From an uncultured Atopobiaceae bacterium (GTDB lineage: Bacteria > Actinomycetota > Coriobacteriia > Coriobacteriales > Atopobiaceae): a DNA stretch of 60,488 nucleotides. Positions 17,154 to 24,796 of the stretch are shown in pieces (within the stretch, counting starts at the first letter, position 1; every line of letters starts with the position of its first letter). The stretch lies in contig CANQFP010000003.1 in NCBI GenBank assembly GCA_947599965.1, forward strand, positions 1 through 60,488, given 5' to 3'. Under the pieces are notes generated by a model. That model made no database searches. It was given only the letters and a program-made list of their open reading frames with translations, and was not told the origin of the DNA. The position numbers and the translations under genes were made by a program.

Positions 17154-18581
17154 TCAGTCGAGTGCGATGAGCGCGCCCGCGTGGGGGGCGAGGCGGATGC
17201 GAAGCGCACCTCCGTCGAGCTCGACGTCGGCCGCTCCCGCAACGACCGCGGCCGAGGCGGCGTCCACGGGAAGCCCCACGGAGATCTCCCGCTCGCCATC
17301 GGCGTTGTTGAGCGCCGTCACGCACGCCCTCTCACCGCCCGTGGCGTTTTCCGGATGGCCCGCCTCGAGCACGCGCGCGAAGGCGTAGGTCTCGTTTTGG
17401 AGGAGCAGCTCCCGGTAGGCGCCCCAGGAGAGCTCCGGCCGAGCGGCCTTCGCGGCGTTGAGCGCCCTCACCAAAGGCGGGATCTCGGGATGCGGCGCGG
17501 AGAGCGCCGCCAGGTCGAGGGCCGGGCGAAGCGGCTCGTCTGCCGCGGGTCCTTGGCCCTTGCGCCCCTCGATGCCGAACTCGCTTCCGTAGTAGACGGA
17601 GGGTATGCCGAGGATCGTGAAGAGGAACACGGTCACGGGCGTGAGATCGGCCTGGTCATCCAGCTTCGATGCGATGCGGTCGACGTCCTGGTTGTCGCAG
17701 AAGGTGTAGAGGTGCGCGCCCTGGCACGCGCCCCACGGGCCGAAGAGCCGAAGCACGTTGTGCCCCATCTCGAAGTAGTTATGGGAGTTGTGCGCGCTCC
17801 AGATGGCCTTCGAGAGCTCGTAGTTGGTCACGGAATCGAGGTGCGCCTCGTTCAGCCAGCGTTCGTAGTTGCCGTTGATGACCTCGCCCATGAGCCAGAA
17901 ATCGCCCCGGAGCGCCTTCATCCGCCCCACGAGTTGGCGCAGGAACTCGAAGTCCATGACGTCGGCGGAATCGAGGCGGATGCCGTCGATCCCGAAGTCC
18001 TCGAGCCAGAACTGCGCGACGTCGAGGAGGTAGTCGCGCACCTGCTGGTTGGCGAGGTCGAGCGCGGGCAGGATGTCCACCCCGCGCCAGCCCTCGTAGC
18101 CGAAGCCGTCGCCGAAGGGGCCCTGCCAGTCGAAGTTCACCCCGCGATACCACTCCTTGGCCCAGGAATCCCAACGCTTCTCGCGAAGGTCGCGGAAGGC
18201 GAAGAAGTCGCGGCCGGTGTGGTTGAAGACGCCGTCCACGACCACGCGTATGCCGAGCTCGTGGCAGTGGCGCACCCAGGCGCGGAACTCCTCGTTCGTG
18301 CCGAGGCGACTGTCCACGCGCCGGTAGTCCACGGTGTCGTAGCCGTGCGTCGAGCTCTCGAAGAGCGGGCCGATGTAGATGGCCGTGAAGCCGAGCTCGG
18401 CGGCGTGCTCGGCCCAGGTGGCGAGGCGATCGAACGGGGCGGGCGGAGGTTCGATGCCCCGCTCCGCGGCACCGCGCGCAAGCTGCGTCATCGCATCCTC
18501 GAAGGTGTTCTCCCGGGGGCACCCGCAGAGCCCGAGCGGGTAGATGTGGTAGAACCGCGCGCTTTCATACCAAGGAGCCAT
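17154..18581 (-). CDS. Glycoside hydrolase family 13 (cyclomaltodextrinase/alpha-glucosidase-like)
   Basis: A 475-residue cytoplasmic alpha-amylase-superfamily enzyme. The family-13 regions are present: DGVFNHTG (region I), GIRLDSADV with the nucleophile Asp (II), MGEVINGNY with the acid/base Glu (III), and CDNQDVDRI where NHD is usual (IV). A short beta-sandwich domain ends the chain. It would cleave alpha-1,4-glucans or maltodextrins taken up by the cell. No signal peptide is visible. The N-terminus MAPWYESARFYHIYPLG is typical of enzymes without N-terminal starch-binding domains. It lies upstream of the EIIB-ROK gene on the same strand, consistent with sugar-linked control. A minus-strand TACAAT box is at 18646-18651. 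Confidence 0.92.
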   Translation of the reverse strand: MAPWYESARFYHIYPLGLCGCPRENTFEDAMTQLARGAAERGIEPPPAPFDRLATWAEHAAELGFTAIYIGPLFESSTHGYDTVDYRRVDSRLGTNEEFRAWVRHCHELGIRVVVDGVFNHTGRDFFAFRDLREKRWDSWAKEWYRGVNFDWQGPFGDGFGYEGWRGVDILPALDLANQQVRDYLLDVAQFWLEDFGIDGIRLDSADVMDFEFLRQLVGRMKALRGDFWLMGEVINGNYERWLNEAHLDSVTNYELSKAIWSAHNSHNYFEMGHNVLRLFGPWGACQGAHLYTFCDNQDVDRIASKLDDQADLTPVTVFLFTILGIPSVYYGSEFGIEGRKGQGPAADEPLRPALDLAALSAPHPEIPPLVRALNAAKAARPELSWGAYRELLLQNETYAFARVLEAGHPENATGGERACVTALNNADGEREISVGLPVDAASAAVVAGAADVELDGGALRIRLAPHAGALIALD

Positions 18582-18645
18582 GGCCGCCTGCCTCTCGAAG
18601 TCCCGTGCACCGTCTGGGCGCTCGCCCGCGAAGGGCCACCGGGCG

Positions 18646-18651
18646 ATTGTA
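18646..18651 (-). promoter_or_regulatory. Candidate -10 for GH13 gene
   Basis: TACAAT on the minus strand, 65 bp before the GH13 start, in the 179-bp divergent gap with the SGNH-GNAT gene. The -35 is poor. Confidence 0.35.
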
Positions 18652-18760
18652 GGAGCCTCGCGCCGCTGACGGAGCCGAGCCGGTTGATTTACAGCTCGGA
18701 GCTCCTCCGCGCCCCAGTTGCCGGCTCCTTCGTGGGATTATGGGACGAGGGAGGTAGACC

Positions 18761-20968
18761 ATGGCAACGCTACTTTGGCAGGCGACGGCGGGCGAGGCGT
18801 GGACCGTTCGGGCGCGCGCGAGGGATTTCCTCTCGGGGCAGATCGTCCTCTCCGACGAGACCGTCGCGGGCGAGCAGGGCTGGACGCGTCCGCTCCGCTT
18901 CACCACCGAGCAGATCCGCGCCCTCTCCAGCGTCGCGGCATGGCACCCGGCGCTCTATCGCTCGCAGGCTACGTCCTGCGCGGGCGTCTGCGTCGAGGTG
19001 AGGACGACCGCCGATCATCTCGCCCTCGAGGTGTCGCGTGATCTCGGCAACGCCCGCGTGGGCGACGAGACGGCGGCGCTCGCGGAAGACGGGTTCTCCC
19101 TCGACATCGATGGGCGACACGTGCCCGAGGTGCTCGATGCCCATGGGACCGGGTTCGTGGTCGTCGACCTCTCCGGCGAGAAGCGCGCGAAGGCGCCGCG
19201 CGTCGTTCGCATCTGGCTTCCCGCGTATTCCGGGTGCTCCGTGCGCGCGATCCTCGCCTCCGCCGACCTCGAGGCGCTGCCCGAGCGCAGGACGCTCCTC
19301 GTCCTCGGCGGATCGATCGCCCAGGGCCAAAGCGCCCACGACCCCGGCCTCGGTTGGGCCCAGACGCTTCGCCGCACGGCCGACCTCGAGGTCATCAACC
19401 AGGGACTTCTCTCCCAGATCTTCCAGCCGAGCGCCCTCTCGCCTCTGGCGGGCGTCGTCGACCCCGATCTCGTATGGGTGGCCTATGGCGGCACCTATCG
19501 CCACGAGGAGTGCTACGAGAGCTCCGTGGAGCGCGACGTGCGCGCCGCCCTCGGCGTCATCCGGCGGCTCTGGCGCGATCGGCCGACCTGGATCGCGACG
19601 CCGACCCCCCACGATGAATCCGCTCGACCCTCCAGCGCCAAGAGCTGCTGGCGCGAGGTGCCGATGATCCTCGAGCACATCGCCGATCGCTGGCCGCAGT
19701 TCGAGCTCGTGGACGGCGACGACCTCCTCGACGCCGACCCGGAGCTCTTCGAAGACGCCGACCATCCGAACGCCGCGGGCCATGAGCTCATGGCCACGCG
19801 CATCGCCCGCGTGCTCGCCGGAAAGCCCGCCATCACCGATCGCGAGCGCGAGGATCGCGCGTTGCCCGCGTTCTTGCGTGAGATGGAACGTCGTCGGCCG
19901 GTGGCTCCCGAGGCTCCCGAAAAGCCCGATGCGGCGGACGCCGAGGCGGCCGAGCTCGTGGAGGAGGCCGTCGCCGAGGGCGAGGATGCGTCCGAGCCCA
20001 CGCCAGCCGCCGCCAGGCCCTCGCCCTCCTCCCACGCGGGCGGGGACGCCGGGGAAGCCGACGACGAGGACATCACCGACGTGGAAGTCGAGTTCGTCGA
20101 GGTGGAGGCCGAGGTGGCCGAGGCCACGACGGTGCTCGACGCCCGGTCCATCCGCGCCGCGATGAGGCGCACCGGAGAAGCGAACGCCTCCGCGAAGGGC
20201 GCCGCTCCCGCGCGCACGGTCTCCGCGCGCACCACCGGCCGCGCCATGGGAGCCGACGTGGACGCCGTGATCGAGCGGCTCGCCGCCGGACCTCTCGACA
20301 GCGTGCCCATGGAGCAGATCCTTCGCCGCGGTCTCGGGAAGCTGAGCTACGCCGGCGAGGGCTTCTGCAGCGTCGACCTCGCCGACGGCACCCGCTACTT
20401 CTTCGGCGACGACGTCGTCGAGGCCAAGCGCGCCATGGGCCGGCAGACGCGCCCGAGCCTCGCCGTCATCCTCTCACCCGAGCTCGAGAGCGTCGTGCGA
20501 CGCGTCTTCCCCACGAACGAGGTGAGCCTCGCCTACAAGCTCGCCGTCTGGGAGGGCACCGATCCGCTCCCGATCGAGGCGCAGCTCGACATCCGCCGCC
20601 TGGGCGCGAGCTGGGCCACCACCATCCGCCGAAGCTACAGCTTCCCCGAGGGGGCGAGTGCGGCAGAGATCGCGCATCTCCTCGCCAAGGGGCGGATCCT
20701 CGGCGGCTTCGACCTCGATAACCAGCTCGTGGGTTTCATCGGCGAGCATCCGGACGGAGCCCTCGGCATGCTCGAGGTCTTCCCGCGCGCTCGCCGGCGC
20801 GGCTACGGTTCGGCGCTTCTGGCTGCCAAGGCGAATGAGCACCTCGCCCAAGGGTGGACCCCGTTCAGCCAGGTGATGAGTGCCAACGAGGTCTCGCTCG
20901 CGCTCCACGAGGCCCTCGGCTTCACCATCGTGCCCACACGTCAGCTCTACATCCCCATGGAGGGTTAG
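18761..20968 (+). CDS. SGNH hydrolase - GNAT acetyltransferase fusion
   Basis: A 735-residue protein. Residues 1-170 are beta-rich and resemble the N-terminal domain of SGNH esterases. Residues about 175-355 are an SGNH/GDSL hydrolase with GGSIAQG (Ser185), a GGTYR block and DADHPN (Asp332/His335). An acidic, Ala/Glu-rich, probably disordered linker follows (about 365-490). The C-terminal half ends in a GNAT acetyltransferase fold (FPRARRRGYGSALL, the acetyl-CoA loop, near residue 680, then SANEVSLALHEALGF). No signal peptide is seen. It may remove an acyl group and acetylate a related substrate. It begins an operon with an ATP-grasp and an HD-domain gene, 6 bp before the next start. The substrate is unknown. 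Confidence 0.85.
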   Translation: MATLLWQATAGEAWTVRARARDFLSGQIVLSDETVAGEQGWTRPLRFTTEQIRALSSVAAWHPALYRSQATSCAGVCVEVRTTADHLALEVSRDLGNARVGDETAALAEDGFSLDIDGRHVPEVLDAHGTGFVVVDLSGEKRAKAPRVVRIWLPAYSGCSVRAILASADLEALPERRTLLVLGGSIAQGQSAHDPGLGWAQTLRRTADLEVINQGLLSQIFQPSALSPLAGVVDPDLVWVAYGGTYRHEECYESSVERDVRAALGVIRRLWRDRPTWIATPTPHDESARPSSAKSCWREVPMILEHIADRWPQFELVDGDDLLDADPELFEDADHPNAAGHELMATRIARVLAGKPAITDREREDRALPAFLREMERRRPVAPEAPEKPDAADAEAAELVEEAVAEGEDASEPTPAAARPSPSSHAGGDAGEADDEDITDVEVEFVEVEAEVAEATTVLDARSIRAAMRRTGEANASAKGAAPARTVSARTTGRAMGADVDAVIERLAAGPLDSVPMEQILRRGLGKLSYAGEGFCSVDLADGTRYFFGDDVVEAKRAMGRQTRPSLAVILSPELESVVRRVFPTNEVSLAYKLAVWEGTDPLPIEAQLDIRRLGASWATTIRRSYSFPEGASAAEIAHLLAKGRILGGFDLDNQLVGFIGEHPDGALGMLEVFPRARRRGYGSALLAAKANEHLAQGWTPFSQVMSANEVSLALHEALGFTIVPTRQLYIPMEG

Positions 20969-20974
20969 CAAGCC

Positions 20975-22411
20975 ATGGATCGAGAAACCCCGAGGCCGGA
21001 ACGGGAATGCCCGGCCACGCGCGGCGGGCTCGTCCTCGAGGAGGAGTTCAACGCGCTCTGCGCCTCGCTCGCGGGTGACGTCGAGAGCCGCCGCGAAGGC
21101 GATTCCTACCTCGCCACCACCCACGCCCTCTACCACGGCCGGCCGCTCTCCTGGGCGTTCACGCCCAAGATCCTCACGTCCGCCGGCGCCGCCTACCTGG
21201 CCGAGATCGCCGAGACCATGGGCTCCATCATGGCCAAGGTCACCCGCGCCTTCCAAGCGGACGCGAAGGTGCGCGCGGCCTTCGCGCTGCCCCGCGAGGT
21301 CGAGGAGCTCTGCGTCCTTCCCTGCGGCTACGCCGAGGAGATCCCGCTCGCCCGCGTGGACATCTTCCTCGACGAGCGCACCGGCGCCTTCCAGTTCTGC
21401 GAGCTCAACACCGACGGCTCGGCCGGCATGACGAGCGCCGTGGAGGTCACGAACGCCATACGGCGCTCGGCGACCTATCGCGCCTTCGCAGAGCGTCACG
21501 GCTCCATGCGCACCTTCGACGTCATCGGCGCCTGCGCGGACGCGATTCTCGCCACCTACGACGAGTGGGAGGGGAGGGGCACCTCCGGCCATCCGGCGGA
21601 GCGCCCGGTGATCGGCGTCGTCGACTACGGTGAATCCATCTCGGCCGACGAGGTGGCGCACTTCGTCGAGCACTTCGCGGAGCGCGGGATCGCGTGCCGG
21701 TTCTCGGAGATCCGCGAGCTCGAGGTCGCCTCGAGCCCCGAGGGTCCCCGGATCGCCGACGCGATCGGGGCCTTGGACGTCGTCTGGCGCCGCGCCGTGC
21801 TCTCCGAGATGCTCGAGAAGCCCTGTGCGGGGTCTGAGGCGCTCGTGCGCGCCCAGGCCGAGGGCCTCGCCTGCGTCGTCGGGGGCTTTCGCACCTGGCC
21901 CTGCGCGACCAAGACCGTCTTCGCGGCGCTTCGAAGCCCCGTCCTCCGCGATCTCCTCACCCCGGCGGAGCGTCGCTTCGTCGAGGAGCACGTGCCCTAC
22001 ACCGAGGTGCTCTCCGAGACCACGGACCTCTCGCGCTTCGTCGAGAAGGACCGCTGGATCGTGAAGCCGCAAGACGGCTACAACGCCATGGGGGTCGTCG
22101 CCGGCCTCGACGAGACGCCGAAGGCCTGGCAGGAGGTGCTCCTGCGCGCGGCCGAGGGCCATTCGGTCATCCAGCGCTACGCCCCGCAGTTCAGGGCTCC
22201 CGTCTATCTCGGAGGCGAGCTGCCGCGCGGTGAAGATCCCCTCATCTGCCTCGAGGAATCCATGATGGAGGGGCTCTTCCTCTTCCGCGGGCGCTTCGCC
22301 GGCGTCTTCACGCGCTGCGGACGCGAGGCCACGATCGGCGAGTGGACCGATCGCCTGAACATGGGGTGCCTCGTGGTGGATGACGAGCCTGCGGGAGGGG
22401 AGCGGTCGTGA
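20975..22411 (+). CDS. Circularly permuted ATP-grasp / glutathionylspermidine-synthase-like ligase
   Basis: A 478-residue protein that looks like a C-N ligase of the permuted ATP-grasp or glutathionylspermidine synthase group. FCELNTDGSAGM near residue 150 matches the ELNxDxP-like Mg/ATP region. RWIVKPQDGYNAMG near residue 360 holds the ATP-binding lysine, and residues about 400-450 form the second grasp half. No amidase domain is attached. Such enzymes join a carboxylate to an amine with ATP. It is 6 bp downstream of the SGNH-GNAT gene, and its TGA overlaps the GTG start of the HD gene, so the three act together. The reaction partner is not deducible from sequence. Confidence 0.75.
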   Translation: MDRETPRPERECPATRGGLVLEEEFNALCASLAGDVESRREGDSYLATTHALYHGRPLSWAFTPKILTSAGAAYLAEIAETMGSIMAKVTRAFQADAKVRAAFALPREVEELCVLPCGYAEEIPLARVDIFLDERTGAFQFCELNTDGSAGMTSAVEVTNAIRRSATYRAFAERHGSMRTFDVIGACADAILATYDEWEGRGTSGHPAERPVIGVVDYGESISADEVAHFVEHFAERGIACRFSEIRELEVASSPEGPRIADAIGALDVVWRRAVLSEMLEKPCAGSEALVRAQAEGLACVVGGFRTWPCATKTVFAALRSPVLRDLLTPAERRFVEEHVPYTEVLSETTDLSRFVEKDRWIVKPQDGYNAMGVVAGLDETPKAWQEVLLRAAEGHSVIQRYAPQFRAPVYLGGELPRGEDPLICLEESMMEGLFLFRGRFAGVFTRCGREATIGEWTDRLNMGCLVVDDEPAGGERS

Positions 22412-23646
22412 GCGTCGCCTCCGACGATAGGCTCTCGAGCGCGGCCGCCGCCGAGGTCGCCGGGCGCGTCGAGAGCCACTACGTGAGCCCCTACGCGGCA
22501 AAGGACGCCGACGCCCTGCGCCGCGATCCCGTGCGCGACCGATCGAGCGTGCTTCGCCCCGCCTACCAGCGAGACGTCGAGAAGATCCTGAACGTCCCCG
22601 CCTACAACCGCCTCGCTGGAAAGACGCAGGTCTTCTCCTTCGCCTCCAACGACGACGTCACGCGCCGCGGCCTCCACGTGCAGCTCGTGGCCCGCACGGC
22701 CAAGGACATCGGTCGTGCGCTCGGGCTCAACCTCGAGCTCATCGAGGCCATCGGCCTCGGTCACGACATCGGCCACACGCCCTTCGGCCACGCCGGGGAG
22801 CGCTTCCTCGACGCGATCCTCGACGAGCGCACCGGCCGCCACTTCTTCCACAACGTGCATTCGGTGCGCGTGCTCGACGCCCTCTACCATCGCAACCTCA
22901 CCCTGCAGACCCTCGACGGCGCCCTCTGCCATAACGGCGAGTACGAGCGGAGGCGCTTCACGCCCACGGGCCTCGGCACCTTCGACGACCTCGACGGCGC
23001 CGTGGAGGCGGCGGGCCGAGAGGGGGATCGCATCGTCTCCCACCTCGTGCCCATGACCCTCGAGGGCTGCGTCGTGCGCATCTCCGACATCATCGCCTAC
23101 GTGGGCAAGGACAGGGCCGACGCCATCCGCGCCCACCACGTGGAGGCCGACGACTTCGAGCGCGCCCAAGGCGGCGATTACAACGCCTACGCCCTCGGCT
23201 ACTTCATCGCCGACGTCGTGGAGCACTCGCTCGAGGGAACGGCCGAGGGCGCCGGCGCATGCGGCTGGATCGCCATGAGCGACGAGGCGTTTTCCGAGCT
23301 CGCACGCGCAAAACGCGAGAACTACGCGAAGATCTACCGCACGACCGAGCTCTCCGGCTCCACGGCCGAGCTCGTCGAGGAGCTCTTCCGGCTCGTCTAT
23401 GCGACGGCCATCGGCTGGCTCGAGGACGAGGCCACCGATTCGCCGATCTTCCGCCACCACATCGCGCAGCTCGAGCGGGAAAGCGGCTACTACGGCAGGC
23501 ACTACGACTGGTCAAGCGACCTCGACCAGACCTGCGTGGACTATCTGGCGTCCATGAGCGACAACTACTTCCTCGCGCTCGCCGAGCGCATCGACCCGAC
23601 GCTCACCGCGAAGCTGCCCTCGCACCCCTACTTCCGCGAGGACTGA
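22408..23646 (+). CDS. HD-domain dNTP triphosphohydrolase-like protein
   Basis: A 412-residue protein of the deoxyguanosine triphosphatase group. The HD metal site is complete: RGLHVQLV (His90), GLGHDIGHTPFGH (His119-Asp120) and a later RISDIIAY. These enzymes cut dNTP to deoxynucleoside plus triphosphate and trim nucleotide pools; some act in phage defence. The N-terminus (DRSSVLRPAYQRDVEKIL) also matches the family start pattern. GTG at 22408 overlaps the preceding TGA. Its 3' end overlaps the convergent EIIB-AroQ gene by 19 bp. Coupling to an ATP-grasp and an SGNH-GNAT protein is unusual for this family. Confidence 0.85.
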   Translation: MSVASDDRLSSAAAAEVAGRVESHYVSPYAAKDADALRRDPVRDRSSVLRPAYQRDVEKILNVPAYNRLAGKTQVFSFASNDDVTRRGLHVQLVARTAKDIGRALGLNLELIEAIGLGHDIGHTPFGHAGERFLDAILDERTGRHFFHNVHSVRVLDALYHRNLTLQTLDGALCHNGEYERRRFTPTGLGTFDDLDGAVEAAGREGDRIVSHLVPMTLEGCVVRISDIIAYVGKDRADAIRAHHVEADDFERAQGGDYNAYALGYFIADVVEHSLEGTAEGAGACGWIAMSDEAFSELARAKRENYAKIYRTTELSGSTAELVEELFRLVYATAIGWLEDEATDSPIFRHHIAQLERESGYYGRHYDWSSDLDQTCVDYLASMSDNYFLALAERIDPTLTAKLPSHPYFRED

Positions 23647-24602
23647 GCCTCGCGCAGGTGCTCGGCGAGGATGCGGATGGCGTGGGCGTAGCCCTCGAGG
23701 CCCTCGCCGGCCACCGTGGCGAGGCACGCCTCGCGCACGTAGGAGGTCTGGCGGAACCCCTCGCGTTCCATCACGTGCGACATGTGCACCTCGACGCAGG
23801 GAAGTCCCACGGCCTTGAGCGCGTCCAGGAGCGCCACGGAGGTGTGGGTGTAGGCGGCGGGGTTGAGCACGATGCCGTCGAAGGAGAGTCGCGCCTCCTG
23901 GATCATGTCCACGAGATCGCCCTCGTGGTTCGACTGATAGCACCGCACCTCGCCGAACCCCTCGGCAAGCGCCGTCTCATGGCAGAGTTCCACGAGGTCG
24001 TCGTAGGTGTTCTCGCCGTAGATGCCGGGCTCGCGCACGCCGAGGAGGTTCATGTTGGGCCCGTTGACGATGAGCACCGCGCAGTCGGCGAGCTCGGATT
24101 CGGCTTCCGCGTCGCTCTCCGTCTCGTCGTCCACGGAATTCAGGAGCTCACGCAGGCGCTCGAGATCCTCGCGGGAAAGCGCGCCGGAGACGCTCTGGGT
24201 TGCGCCGGAGCGCGCGAAGAGGTTCGTCTCGTCGCGGTTCGCGTGGCCGCGGCGAAGCCCCTTGGGTGTGAGCTTCATGACGGCCGTGGAATTGCGGTGC
24301 GAGATCGGCATGGCGAGGCGATCGGCCATGTCCTCGGCGACGGCGTTCACCACCGCCGGCCCGAACACCACCTCGACCCCGGAATCGCCGCGCTTCCTCG
24401 CGGAAAGCACGTGGTGGATGGCCCGGATGGCCGAGAGGTCGACGAGGGAGATGTCATCCAGCTCAAGACGCAGCCGGGTCATGCAACGGGCGAGGGAGCG
24501 CACGTTGCCGGGTCCTCCGGTGGCGTCGAGAAGTGCCTGGGAATACGGAGTGGTCTCCATGAGGCCGCCCATCCTCTGCGCGCCGGCGACGGGAGCATCC
24601 AT
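23628..24602 (-). CDS. aroQ: PTS EIIB(Glc)-like - type II 3-dehydroquinate dehydratase fusion
   Basis: A 324-residue fusion. Residues about 18-96 resemble a glucose-family PTS EIIB: GGPGNVRSLARCMTRLRLEL with Cys40 in the phospho-acceptor place, later VEVVFGPAVVNAV. A linker of about 75 residues follows. Residues about 172-324 are a type II dehydroquinase (third shikimate step): NGPNMNLLG, catalytic Tyr in GIYG, SNHEGDL, NPAAYTHTS, and EVHMSH where EVHxSN is usual. No PTS permease is nearby. Start choice is uncertain: ATG 24602 gives the full frame, while ATG 24560 (METTPYS) lies 12 bp after AGAGG and still keeps the EIIB core. It is the last gene of the aromatic cluster, 194 bp after aroEK. 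Confidence 0.92.
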   Translation of the reverse strand: MDAPVAGAQRMGGLMETTPYSQALLDATGGPGNVRSLARCMTRLRLELDDISLVDLSAIRAIHHVLSARKRGDSGVEVVFGPAVVNAVAEDMADRLAMPISHRNSTAVMKLTPKGLRRGHANRDETNLFARSGATQSVSGALSREDLERLRELLNSVDDETESDAEAESELADCAVLIVNGPNMNLLGVREPGIYGENTYDDLVELCHETALAEGFGEVRCYQSNHEGDLVDMIQEARLSFDGIVLNPAAYTHTSVALLDALKAVGLPCVEVHMSHVMEREGFRQTSYVREACLATVAGEGLEGYAHAIRILAEHLREAQSSRK

Positions 24603-24796
24603 CGGGCGCGGGAATAGAAGTTCGCAAACCTACGGTCTCATGAGTGGCGTGCGCTCCGATATTCAGGTATGTGAGCGGTCGCCGGGGGCGCCAAACGGTC
24701 GAATAACCCGTCGAACGGCGGCATCTTCATGGAACGTCCATCGAGGTTTGTGGATATGTTGTGGATCGATCTCCGTAGATCCAACAGGGCGAGGGC

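Noticed and set aside
22408-23646. HD-domain gene as a proven anti-phage dNTPase
   Set aside because: The sequence fits a housekeeping dGTPase-like enzyme as well. Nothing near it (effector, toxin, nucleotide sensor) proves defence.
24749-24768. Two DnaA-box-like sequences (TGTGGATAT and TGTGGATCG)
   Set aside because: Only two imperfect matches and no dnaA, dnaN, AT-rich unwinding region or box cluster. An origin is not supported.
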